Assembly: GCA_031265365.1 (NCBI GenBank)
Contig: JAISCS010000067.1
Coordinates: 1 to 33,179, forward strand
Length of the DNA stretch: 33,179 bases
Source: Verrucomicrobiales bacterium
GTDB lineage: Bacteria; Verrucomicrobiota; Verrucomicrobiia; Methylacidiphilales; JAAUTS01
Direction of reading: 5' to 3'
Shown here: one piece after another, positions 1 to 7,540 of the stretch
Position numbering within the stretch: the stretch's first letter is position 1
Layout: each line of letters begins with the position of its first letter
Position numbers and translations under genes: made by a program
Notes under the pieces: model-generated
What the model was told of the DNA's origin: nothing
Databases searched by the model: none
What the model saw: only the letters and a program-made list of their open reading frames with translations

Positions 1-1133
1 GGGCGCGGGCGGTTACGCCATCGGCAGGAAAAGCGGGGCGTCACCGGCAGCGAGCAAACCCAAGGTGCCGTTCCACCGCGCCACCGGCAACGCGGGCGAT
101 ATGGCGTTGCTAATGGGAGCCCGTCATGTACCCACTCGATTTTAACCGGCGTGTCTACCAGCGCTTTAGGCTTACCTGCCAGCCGCGCCAGTAGCTCCGT
201 GCGAAAATAATACCGCGCTTTCTCGTTTTTGAACCCTGCCGCTATCGGCCCCGTTTGCTGCGGATACAACAACAGCCACGCCTTCAAATTCGGCTGGATC
301 TTCACCGTCCGCTGCGCGCTCTTAACTTTGACAATTTGCTCCGTTATCCGAATTTCATTCCGTTCCAAGTCAATCATCCGCCAGTCCATACGCAAACACT
401 CGAATGGCCGCACATGCGCGAACCCGCCCAGCGTAAACTGCCATAATAACGACTTCCATCGTTGCGCCCGCTTCACATCGGTTTCAATCAGTTCCAAAAT
501 TTTGTCGAGCATCACCCGCATTTGCAGCGGCGCATACACCCTTGGCATCCCGCGTCGCGGCGTTCGCATCCGGCGATAAACGCTTTTCGCCATCGGATTC
601 CGCACCACGTCCGCGTGCTCGAACAATGACCGCAACAATGAACGGTAATGCCGTCGTGATTTTGCCCCCACTTGCTCGGTCAGATAGCTGTCAAGCTCCT
701 TGGTGGTAATGCTATTCACATCGCGTTTGCCGAATGCCCGGCACAGAATTTTGGTCCGGTAATAATACCCATTGTACGACACCGCCTCAACCCGCGTCTT
801 GGCCAACGCCAAAAACCCATCCCCAACATCCTTGAAAGTGCGCGCCTTGATGTCGGCATTTTCAAAAAATTTCTTGAACACCATGTCCAGCGTGTACCCC
901 TGCGGCAACTTTTTCAAATTTTCATGCACCACCCGCCGCACCGCCGCCGGTAACTTCGGCGTTGTCTCTAACCGTGTGAATTCATCCTGCTTGCGTCGGA
1001 TAAAAAATTCGGCGGCATCTTTGGATTTGAAATAATTTTGTTCCTTTTCCTCCGGCGACCGCATGAACTTTGGAATTCGCACCCGCCACTTGAATGCTGG
1101 GCAAGACGGGTTGCGATACTGGCGGGCGGTCAT
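1..1133 (-). CDS. Tyrosine recombinase (phage-type integrase), 3' end probably lost; runs off the window
   Basis: The minus-strand frame opens at the ATG at 1131-1133 and stays open to the window edge. The first ~70 residues look like an integrase arm-binding region, residues ~95-190 like a SAM-like core-binding domain, and residues ~200-340 like the front of the catalytic domain. The first catalytic Arg is visible in AHVRPFECLRMDW (R242). After EWVHDGL (about residue 339) the frame reads PLATPYRPR instead of the expected R-H-S block, and neither the HxxR arginine nor the nucleophilic tyrosine follows. Another frame from about position 118 down to a TAA at 13-15 (RAPISNAISPALPVARW...) reads like ordinary GC-rich coding sequence. 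The integrase therefore probably ends at a junction or frameshift near 115-120. The gene is richer in A/T than its neighbours and lacks the GTCAGCG heptamer common elsewhere. Family assignment is fairly sure; the loss of function is inferred. Confidence 0.7.
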   Translation of the reverse strand, partial: MTARQYRNPSCPAFKWRVRIPKFMRSPEEKEQNYFKSKDAAEFFIRRKQDEFTRLETTPKLPAAVRRVVHENLKKLPQGYTLDMVFKKFFENADIKARTFKDVGDGFLALAKTRVEAVSYNGYYYRTKILCRAFGKRDVNSITTKELDSYLTEQVGAKSRRHYRSLLRSLFEHADVVRNPMAKSVYRRMRTPRRGMPRVYAPLQMRVMLDKILELIETDVKRAQRWKSLLWQFTLGGFAHVRPFECLRMDWRMIDLERNEIRITEQIVKVKSAQRTVKIQPNLKAWLLLYPQQTGPIAAGFKNEKARYYFRTELLARLAGKPKALVDTPVKIEWVHDGLPLATPYRPRCRWRGGTAPWVCSLPVTPRFSCRWRNRPR

Positions 1134-1511
1134 TTTGAATGACTTTTGGCATCCTCAATTTATAACCGTTTATAACCGTTTTTCAAGCAATATCTACAAC
1201 ATCCCGCAACATCAACAACACAACCAAAAATTCAATTACTCTGCCAACACCTAGATAAATACAAGAGCCAACATCAAACCCCCAATAAAATCAGGGCAAA
1301 AAAATCCCCGCCTGTGCCGTTAGGGCGAGGTCTTTTACCCCAGTAAGACTAGGTGGGACGGCCAGCCTCCGGTCAGCCTTCCTTAAAAAAGGCGTGACAT
1401 CATGAAGACGGGTTAATGCCCCATGTTTTATAACATCGGTTAAAAGCATAACGCCCGATACTCGAACACCGCAGGGATTTTTTTCAAATCTCCGCTGACT
1501 TTGCCAAAGAA
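1134..1511. other. Gene-free stretch between integrase and pheT
   Basis: No convincing gene is seen. Apart from the tandem decamer near 1161-1180, the DNA is AT-rich next to the integrase and turns GC-rich past about 1300. The part at 1345-1400 looks like degraded intergenic repeat material. No tRNA-derived attachment site or clear terminator with a T-run is visible. Confidence 0.5.
1161..1180. repeat. Tandem 10-bp repeat upstream of the integrase
   Basis: TATAACCGTT occurs twice in direct succession (1161-1170 and 1171-1180), 28 bp upstream of the integrase ATG read on the minus strand. A short tandem repeat here could be a regulator- or recombinase-binding site. That role is inferred from position only. 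Confidence 0.4.
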
Positions 1512-3797
1512 CTATGACCTCAGTTCGGCTCCCGCCCGCCGCGCGGCCTCGATTATCAGCCGCTCCCAGCCGTTGACGTCCTTTTCGTTCAAGGTACGTT
1601 CCCGCGAGCGATATGTCAAGGAGAAGGCCAGCGATTTTTTGCCGGCGGGTAACTTCCCGCCTTGGTCGTCGGCAAACACGTCGAAACATTCCACTTTCTC
1701 CAGCTCGCTGATGGTTACGGACTTGATGGCGCGCAGCAATTCCCCGTAGGTCACTTTGCGGTCGACGACAAACGCCAGGTCGCGCTTCACGGCGGGATAA
1801 TCCGGCAGCGCGGCGAACCGCTCCGGCTCCGGTTGCCGCAGTGCCGGCAGCGCCAGCTCCGCCGCGAAGACCGGCGTCTTGATGCCGTGTTTCTTCAACT
1901 CGCCGCCGCTGACCGCGCCAAATTCTTTCGGCAATTTTAATTCGGGGAACCGCGCCGTCAGCGCCTCCAGCGCGCCCTTGAGCGAAAAATAATCCGCCGG
2001 GCGCGCCGCCGCGTCCCAGCCCGCCGCCCGGTCGAGGCCGGCGCTGATGATGAGCAACCGTCGCTGCTCCACCAGCCGCCCGCCTTTGACTGACCGGTAA
2101 ACGGTGCCCAGCTCGAACGCCCGCACCGATTCCGCGCCGCGCGCGAGGTTTTGCCGCACGCACGGCAGCGCCGTCGAGAGCAAGTCGCGCCGCAACGCCG
2201 CGTGGTCCGCCGTCAGCGGGTTGATTAAATTCACCCCGTCGGCGGCCTCCGCGGACCGCGTCAGCAGGCTGTTCGTCACCATCTCGTAATAACCCCAGTC
2301 GCTGAGCGTCCGCGCCAGCTCCCGCTCGCGGTCGTAGTGTTGGTCGGCCTTCGAGCGCGGCGCCACGCCCGGCGCGATGCGGCCGGCGACGCGGTGCATA
2401 CCCTCGACGCGCGCGATTTCCTCAACCAAATCCACCTCGCGCGCCAAGTCGGGGCGATAGCTTGGCACGATAAATTCGTCACGGCCGGCGACTTTCTGGC
2501 AACCGAGCGCGCCAAGGATTTCCGCGACGCGCTCCGCGCCGACGCTGTAGCTGAGCAGACGCGGCACCGCGCCCGCCGCCAGCGGCACGACGCGCGGTTG
2601 CCCGACCTCAGCGGCCGTTTGCACCGCCAGCCCCGCCTTGCGCGCGCCGGCGATTTGCACCAACAAATCCGCCGCGCGTTGCAGGGCGCGGTCCACCGCG
2701 GCGGGGTCAACGCCGCGCTCGAAGCGGTACGATGAATCGCTAAACAACGCCAGCCGCCGCGAAGTGCGCCGCACCGCCGCCGCCGGGAACCGCGCGCTCT
2801 CCAACAACACGCGCGTCGTCCTCCCCGTCACGCCGCTGTGCCCGCCGCCCATCACGCCGGCGATGGCGACTGCGCGCTCACCGTCGGCGATGACGACGTC
2901 CGCCACCGTCAGCGCGTATTCCTTGCCGTCAAGCGCGAGGATTTTCTCGCCGTCAGCGGCGCGCCGCGCGGTGACTTGGCGGCCCCGCAACACATCCGCG
3001 TCAAAAGCGTGCAACGGTTGACCCAGTTCAAACATCACGTAATTGGTCACGTCCACGACATTGTTGACGGAGCGCGCGCCCTGCGCCGCCAGCTGCTCGC
3101 GCAACCACGCCGGGCTGGCGCCGACGCTGACGTTCACCAGCAAGCGCGCCGTGTAGCGCGGGCAAACCGCCGCGTCCGCCACCGCCACCGCGAAATCGCC
3201 ACTGACGGCGAACCCCTCCGGTTGAATAACCTCGCGCGCCACCGGCGTCGCGCCGAGCGCGATGAGTTCCCGCGCCAAGCCCGCGTAACTGAGCAAGTCC
3301 GCGCGGTTCGGCGTCACCTCGATTTCCAACACCGTCTCCCCCTTGAACAACTCGCGCAACGGCGTCCCCGGCGGAACATCAGCGGGCAACAACAACAGCC
3401 CCGCCGCGTCCGCGCTCAACTCCAATTCCCGCGCCGAGCACAACATGCCCCGCGACTCCACCCCGCGCAACTTGCTCTCCTTGATGATCGAGCCGGCGGG
3501 CAACCGCGCCCCCGGCAGCGCCAGCGGCACCACCGCCCCCGCCGCGAAATTCGTCGCCCCGCACACAATCTGGCGGGGGACGCCGCCGCCGTCATCCACC
3601 TGGCACACGTTGAGCTTGTCCGCGTTCGGGTGCGGGTCCCGCGTCAACACCCGCGCCGCGACAAAACCGTCCAGCGCGAAGCCCGTCCGGGCAATCCCCT
3701 CGACCTCCGTCCCGCTCATCGTCAGCCGCCCGGCCAATTCCTCATCCGTCCACGGCCACGTGCAAAACTCCCGCAACCAACTCAACACGATTTTCAT
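1512..3797 (-). CDS. pheT: Phenylalanine--tRNA ligase beta subunit
   Basis: Beta chain of the alpha2beta2 phenylalanyl-tRNA synthetase, which charges tRNA-Phe in the cytoplasm. The 761-residue product shows the family's domain order: an N-terminal MKIVLSWLREF start, an OB-fold tRNA-binding domain (HPNADKLNVCQVDDG, ~residues 55-75), B3/B4 editing region, B5 domain (LAREVDLVEEIARVEG), a synthetase-like core, and a complete FDX-ACB anticodon-binding domain from YPAVKRDLAFVVDRKVTYG to the end (last ~95 residues). It is slightly shorter than the usual ~800 residues, with no obvious break. The start is the ATG at 3795-3797, which matches the family N-terminus; no clear Shine-Dalgarno sequence precedes it. 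The alpha subunit gene pheS, usually adjacent, is not next to it; a tRNA gene lies upstream instead. Confidence 0.97.
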   Translation of the reverse strand: MKIVLSWLREFCTWPWTDEELAGRLTMSGTEVEGIARTGFALDGFVAARVLTRDPHPNADKLNVCQVDDGGGVPRQIVCGATNFAAGAVVPLALPGARLPAGSIIKESKLRGVESRGMLCSARELELSADAAGLLLLPADVPPGTPLRELFKGETVLEIEVTPNRADLLSYAGLARELIALGATPVAREVIQPEGFAVSGDFAVAVADAAVCPRYTARLLVNVSVGASPAWLREQLAAQGARSVNNVVDVTNYVMFELGQPLHAFDADVLRGRQVTARRAADGEKILALDGKEYALTVADVVIADGERAVAIAGVMGGGHSGVTGRTTRVLLESARFPAAAVRRTSRRLALFSDSSYRFERGVDPAAVDRALQRAADLLVQIAGARKAGLAVQTAAEVGQPRVVPLAAGAVPRLLSYSVGAERVAEILGALGCQKVAGRDEFIVPSYRPDLAREVDLVEEIARVEGMHRVAGRIAPGVAPRSKADQHYDRERELARTLSDWGYYEMVTNSLLTRSAEAADGVNLINPLTADHAALRRDLLSTALPCVRQNLARGAESVRAFELGTVYRSVKGGRLVEQRRLLIISAGLDRAAGWDAAARPADYFSLKGALEALTARFPELKLPKEFGAVSGGELKKHGIKTPVFAAELALPALRQPEPERFAALPDYPAVKRDLAFVVDRKVTYGELLRAIKSVTISELEKVECFDVFADDQGGKLPAGKKSLAFSLTYRSRERTLNEKDVNGWERLIIEAARRAGAELRS

Positions 3798-3866
3798 AAG
3801 GGGATGAAACTAGCCGCTGACGGTGAAATTTCCAGCAGTCTTTTTGGCGCGCGCTGGCGCCGGGCG

Positions 3867-3940
3867 CGCACCCGTCAGGAGTCGAACCTGAAACCTTCTG
3901 ATCCGTAGTCAGATGCTCTATCCAATTGAGCTACGGGTGC
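3867..3940 (-). tRNA. tRNA-Arg (anticodon ACG)
   Basis: The minus strand folds as a full cloverleaf. The 7-bp acceptor stem is GCACCCG/CGGGTGC, the D-arm is GCTCAATTGGATAGAGC, and the anticodon stem-loop TCTGA-CTACGGA-TCAGA carries anticodon ACG. The T-arm is CAGGTTCGACTCCTG. CCA is not encoded; the base after the acceptor stem is G. It sits between ubiX and pheT on the same strand. ACG (A34 becoming inosine) reads CGU/CGC/CGA arginine codons. Confidence 0.97.
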
Positions 3941-3989
3941 CGTGAAAGAGCGGTCATGTTACCGGCCCCGTCGGGGTTGGCAAGAAAAA

Positions 3990-4544
3990 TTATCGCCCCG
4001 CCCAACGTTTTAATCCAAGGTCGTCGAGGCCGAGCAAATCCAGCGCCCGCGCGACGGTCGTGTCAATCAACTCAGCCACCGTCCGCGGCGGGTGATAAAA
4101 CACCGGCAGCGGCGGATAGATAATGCCGCCCATCAACGTCACGCTTGCCATGTTGCGGAGGTGCGCGAGCGTCAGCGGCGTCTCGCGGGCCAGCAATACC
4201 AGCCGCCGGCGCTCCTTCAACGTCACATCCGCCGCGCGGGTCAGCAAATTGTACGGCGCGCCGTGGGCGACCGCCGCCAGGGTCCGCATCGAGCACGGCG
4301 CGATAATCATGCCGTCGGTCTTGAACGAGCCGCTGGCGATGGGCGCGGCGAGGTTGTCGTCGCGGTGCACGACGGCGGCGAGTTGTTCCACCTCCGGCAC
4401 GGTCAGCGACGTTTCCGGCAGGGTCAGGCGCGCGCCCTGCGAAATTACCAAATGGGTCTCGACTTCCAGGCGGCGCAGTTTTTCCAACAGGCGCACGGCG
4501 TAAATCCCGCCGGTGGCGCCGCTGATGCCGATGATTAATTTCAT
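3990..4544 (-). CDS. ubiX: Flavin prenyltransferase UbiX
   Basis: The 184-residue product matches UbiX, which joins dimethylallyl phosphate to FMN to make the prenylated flavin cofactor of UbiD-type decarboxylases. Visible family features are the N-terminal Rossmann motif GISGATGGIYAVRLL (~residues 6-20), the THLVISQGA strand, the SGSFKTDGMIIAPCSMRTLAAVAHG block around the FMN/phosphate site, the KERRRLVLLARETPL segment, and the C-terminal MGGIIYPPLPVFYHPP. I chose the ATG at 4542-4544; the longer in-frame start adds nine residues with no family match. In organisms using the futalosine menaquinone route (mqnA is at 31198 here), a UbiD-like step needs this cofactor, a plausible but inferred link. 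The tRNA-Arg gene follows 49 bp downstream. Confidence 0.95.
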   Translation of the reverse strand: MKLIIGISGATGGIYAVRLLEKLRRLEVETHLVISQGARLTLPETSLTVPEVEQLAAVVHRDDNLAAPIASGSFKTDGMIIAPCSMRTLAAVAHGAPYNLLTRAADVTLKERRRLVLLARETPLTLAHLRNMASVTLMGGIIYPPLPVFYHPPRTVAELIDTTVARALDLLGLDDLGLKRWAGR

Positions 4545-4613
4545 GACGAGAGGGTAGCGGGAAAATCCCAAATGCCAAAACCCAAATTCCGGTAGTGCCT
4601 CAGTTTGCAGAAT

Positions 4614-4709
4614 TTAACGCAAAGGCGCAAAAGAGCAAAGACGCAAAGGATATTTGAAACAGGTTGGTAATGATTTGTGCTCTTTGCGTTCTTTGCGCCT
4701 TTGCGTTAA
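4614..4709. repeat. Hairpin repeat, CGCAAAGGCGCAAA family
   Basis: TTAACGCAAAGGCGCAAA at 4614-4631 is perfectly complementary to 4692-4709, and further GCAAAGACGCAAAG-type copies extend the stem. Relatives occur at 18748-18799, 20384-20455 and 32733-32846. The element may terminate transcription or be a mobile hairpin repeat; the sequence alone does not decide. Confidence 0.8.
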
Positions 4710-4741
4710 AAACTGGTTCTATCCCGTGAACAGTGGAATTT

Positions 4742-4935
4742 AATTCCCCTTCCGTGAAGGGGTGGCGCGGAGCGACGGGGTAGTTCAGCGTTTGGTTTTG
4801 GCAGTTCCTTTAACGCTGAACTACCCCGTCCGCTCCGCGGCCACCCCTTCACGGAAGGGGAATTTGCTCACGCAGGGGTATGGGCGGTGGGGGGAGGGTC
4901 GGCATCAGCGCTGCCGCTGCTAACTGCGAGGAACC
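4742..4935. repeat. Large palindromic repeat, copy 1, with 3' tail
   Basis: Arms of about 51-53 bp (4742-4792 and 4812-4864), starting AATTCCCCTTCCGTGAAGG, surround a ~19-bp loop. A conserved tail (4865-4935) contains GCTCACGCAGGGG and GAGGAACC. A second full copy lies at 12387-12585, and partial copies near 9425-9567, 22120-22210, 26010-26045 and 32610-32728. Confidence 0.85.
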
Positions 4936-5010
4936 TAATATATCAAACTGACGCACTACTTGAGATTTGGGTTTTGTGCTTTGGGATTTTTCCCTATATA
5001 TTCTTCCCGC

Positions 5011-6120
5011 ATGAATACCACCACCATCCCGTACTTCAGTCTGGCCGAGCAAAACCGCGCCTTGCGCGCCGAGCTGGCGACGGTCATCGGCAACGTCATG
5101 GACTGCGGCGCGTTTTGCCTGGGGCCGGAGGTGGAGGCGTTTGAGCAGGAATTCGCCGCGTGGAACGGCAGCCCGCACGTCGTCGCCGTCAACAGCGGCA
5201 CCTCGGCGCTGCACCTCGCCGCGCGGTTGCTCGACCTCGGCGCCGGCGATGAGGTCATCACCACCCCGTTCACTTTCGCGGCGACTAGTTGGGCGATTTC
5301 CTACGTCGGCGCGCGACCGGTGTATGTGGACGTGGACCCGGTCACGTGCAACCTCGACCCCGCGCGCCTCGCCGCCGCCATCACGCCGCGCACCAAGGCG
5401 ATTATCCCCGTGCATTTGTACGGGCATCCGTGCGCGGTCGAGGCCATCGCGCGCCTCGCCGCCGCGCGGTGCCTCGGCGTTATCGAGGACGCCGCGCAGG
5501 CGCACGGCGCGACGGTCGGCGGCCGGAAGACCGGCAATTTCGCGCCGCTGGCCGCGTTCAGTTTTTACCCGACCAAAAACCTCGGCGCGCTCGGCGAGGG
5601 CGGCGCGCTGGTCATCCGCAGCGCCGCGCTGGCCCGGCGCGCCCGCGCCCTGCGCAACCACGGTTGTCACGAGCGTTACCGTTACGACGAGGTCGGCTAC
5701 AACTATCGCATGGAGGGGATGCAGGGCGCGGTGTTGCGCGTCAAGCTGCGGCATTTGGATGAGTTTAACCGCCGGCGCCGCGCGCTGGCCGGGTGTTACA
5801 CGGAGCGTCTGCGCGGCCTGCCGCTGACGTTGCCGGTGGAGTTGCCGAACTGCCGTAGCGCGTGGCATCTCTACGTCATCCGCGCCGCCGAGCGGGATGC
5901 TTTGGCACGGCATCTCGCCATGTATGGCATCGGCAGCGCGATACATTATCCCATCCCGTTGCACCGGCAAAAGGCCTACGCCAGGCTGGGCTACCGGGCG
6001 GGTGATTTTCCCGTGGCCGAGCAAGCCGCGCGCGAGGTGTTGGCGCTGCCGTTTTATCCGGAAATGCCGTTGGAGCACGTGGACCGCGTCAGCGCCGCGA
6101 TTCGGGCGTTTTACGAGTAG
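5011..6120 (+). CDS. DegT/DnrJ/EryC1/StrS-family PLP aminotransferase
   Basis: A 369-residue fold-type I PLP enzyme of the nucleotide-sugar aminotransferase family, which adds an amino group to keto-sugars for polysaccharide or lipopolysaccharide building. Visible motifs are NSGTSALHLAARLL (phosphate binding), EVITTPFTFAATSWAI, the Asp-containing IEDAAQAHGA (contacts the PLP ring nitrogen), the internal-aldimine lysine in FSFYPTKNLGALGEGGAL, and the RYDEVGYNYRMEGMQGA block. The start is the ATG at 5011; the longer frame to 4960 runs into repeat DNA. The GT9 and GT-C-like genes follow on the same strand after a hairpin repeat, so a role in surface-glycan assembly is likely. The exact sugar substrate cannot be read from sequence. 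Confidence 0.93.
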   Translation: MNTTTIPYFSLAEQNRALRAELATVIGNVMDCGAFCLGPEVEAFEQEFAAWNGSPHVVAVNSGTSALHLAARLLDLGAGDEVITTPFTFAATSWAISYVGARPVYVDVDPVTCNLDPARLAAAITPRTKAIIPVHLYGHPCAVEAIARLAAARCLGVIEDAAQAHGATVGGRKTGNFAPLAAFSFYPTKNLGALGEGGALVIRSAALARRARALRNHGCHERYRYDEVGYNYRMEGMQGAVLRVKLRHLDEFNRRRRALAGCYTERLRGLPLTLPVELPNCRSAWHLYVIRAAERDALARHLAMYGIGSAIHYPIPLHRQKAYARLGYRAGDFPVAEQAAREVLALPFYPEMPLEHVDRVSAAIRAFYE

Positions 6121-6130
6121 GCAATAAAAG

Positions 6131-6243
6131 GATGTTCGCGCAGAGACGCGGAGTTTTTTTTGTTAAATATATTCTTGCGGCTTGGCGGCTTTGCGCGAGT
6201 TTCCCAATAAAAAAACTCCGCGTCTCTGCGGCTCTGCGCAAAC
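6131..6243. repeat. Hairpin repeat, GCAGAGACGCGGAG family
   Basis: GCGCAGAGACGCGGAGTTTTTTT near 6138 has an inverted counterpart before 6240, so the pair forms a long stem with A/T runs. Related arms appear at 16370-16452 and, as a half copy, near 24314. The T-run after the stem would allow terminator function downstream of the aminotransferase gene; that is inferred. Confidence 0.75.
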
Positions 6244-6301
6244 CTTTTAATAAAAAAACTTTCGCCATTGGCCAATATTCCGCTACAGTGTCCCACCACT
6301 C

Positions 6302-7540
6302 ATGAGTGCCCGGTTCAGCAATAACGCGCAAGTCTTGCAACGCATTGACGCTCTCGTCGTGCCGGTGTTGTGCGCGGCGGTCACGTTGTGGCGCAAGGTC
6401 ATGGACTGGCTGGGGGGCCGCGCCGGGGGCTGCGAGCCGCGCAGCATTTTGTTCCTCAAGCTCGCCGAGCAAGGCTCCACCGTCCTCGCCCACGCGGCCA
6501 TCAAGCGCGCCACGGAGCGGGTCGGCCGGGAGCAGGTCTATTTCTTGTTGTTCGAGGAGAACCGGTTCATCCTCGACACGCTCGACTTGGTGCCGCGGGA
6601 GAATGTGTTCACCATCCGCACCAAGTCGCCGTTGACGATGGTGGCCAGCACGCTGCGGCGGTTGTGGGAAATCCGGCGGCGCGGGATTGCGGCGGTGATT
6701 GACATGGAGTTTTTCGCGCGCTCGTCGGCGGTGTTGAGTTACTTGACCGGCGCGCGGGTGCGGGTGGGGTTTCACACGTATTTCGGCGAGGGGCCATATC
6801 GCGGGGATTTGTTCACGCATCGGGTGATGTATAACGCGCACTTGCACACGGCGCGGATGTTTGGGTGCCTGGTCGAGGCGTTGAATCATCCGGCGGGGCA
6901 ATTCCCGACTTTCGGTTATGTGCCGCCGCCGCCCGCGGAGTTGCCGCGCTTCGCGCCGACGGTGGCGGAGCGGGAGGAGGCGCGGCGCATTATCGACGAG
7001 GTGGTGGGCGCGGGGCCGCGGTTGATTTTGCTCAACGCCAATGCCAGTGATTTGCTGCCGTTGCGCCGCTGGGCGCCGGAGAATTACGTCGAGTTGACCA
7101 AACGGCTGCTGGAGCAATTTCCCGACGTGAGCGTGGCCTTCACCGGCTCGCGCGGGGAGGCGGCGCGGGTGGGCGAGCTGGTCGCGCGCATTGGCGGCAC
7201 GCGGGTGGCGTGCCTCGCGGGGCGGACGACGCTGCGGCAGTTGCTGGTTATCTACGGGCTGGCCGAGGTGTTGGTGACGAATGACAGCGGCCCGGCGCAT
7301 TTCGCGGCGTTGACGGCCATTGACACGGTGGTGTTATTCGGCCCGGAGACGCCGCTGCTGTTCGGCGCGCTGACGCCGCGCCATCACAACCTGTGGGCCC
7401 ACACCGCGTGCAGCCCGTGCGTCAACGCCTGGAACAACCGCCAGACCGCTTGCCGCGACAACGTGTGCATGCAACTGCTTTCCGTCAACCAAGTATTCGA
7501 AACCGTATGTCAAGTATATCAAAAACGCACCAACCCGTAA
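6302..7540 (+). CDS. GT9-family glycosyltransferase (ADP-heptose:LPS heptosyltransferase-like)
   Basis: The 412-residue product has the two-Rossmann GT-B layout of glycosyltransferase family 9, which uses ADP-heptose or similar donors to extend the LPS core. The N-terminal domain starts at SILFLKLAEQGSTVLAHAAI. The C-terminal donor domain shows LILLNANASDLLPLRRWAPENY and the diagnostic VTNDSGPAHFAAL near residue 340. An unusual cysteine-rich tail (ACSPCVNAWNNRQTACRDNVCM) follows. The ATG at 6302 lies just after a hairpin repeat. The 3' end overlaps the next gene by 34 bp, so the two are probably translated together. The acceptor and exact sugar are unknown. Confidence 0.88.
   Translation: MSARFSNNAQVLQRIDALVVPVLCAAVTLWRKVMDWLGGRAGGCEPRSILFLKLAEQGSTVLAHAAIKRATERVGREQVYFLLFEENRFILDTLDLVPRENVFTIRTKSPLTMVASTLRRLWEIRRRGIAAVIDMEFFARSSAVLSYLTGARVRVGFHTYFGEGPYRGDLFTHRVMYNAHLHTARMFGCLVEALNHPAGQFPTFGYVPPPPAELPRFAPTVAEREEARRIIDEVVGAGPRLILLNANASDLLPLRRWAPENYVELTKRLLEQFPDVSVAFTGSRGEAARVGELVARIGGTRVACLAGRTTLRQLLVIYGLAEVLVTNDSGPAHFAALTAIDTVVLFGPETPLLFGALTPRHHNLWAHTACSPCVNAWNNRQTACRDNVCMQLLSVNQVFETVCQVYQKRTNP

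Larger units (their letters stand above)
4559..4992. repeat. Nested inverted-repeat block, ~430 bp
   Basis: The whole ubiX-DegT intergenic space is built of nested inverted repeats. The outer arms (about 4559-4588 and 4964-4992) are near-complementary copies of an AAATCCCAAATGCC-AAAACCCAAAT type sequence. Inside lie a hairpin with perfect 18-bp arms (4614-4631 against 4692-4709) and a larger palindrome (4742-4864). No coding potential is seen. It looks like non-autonomous repeat elements inserted in or beside one another. Confidence 0.8.

Noticed and set aside
3867-3940. tRNA-Arg as the attachment site of the integrase at the left edge
   Set aside because: No duplicated tRNA 3' end is visible near the integrase, and pheT lies between them; nothing supports an island bounded by this tRNA.
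4614-4709. CGCAAAG-type repeats as a CRISPR array
   Set aside because: Repeats are inverted arms of one hairpin, not regularly spaced direct repeats with unique spacers, and no cas genes are present. The Cas4-like domain at 28544 belongs to a transposase fusion.
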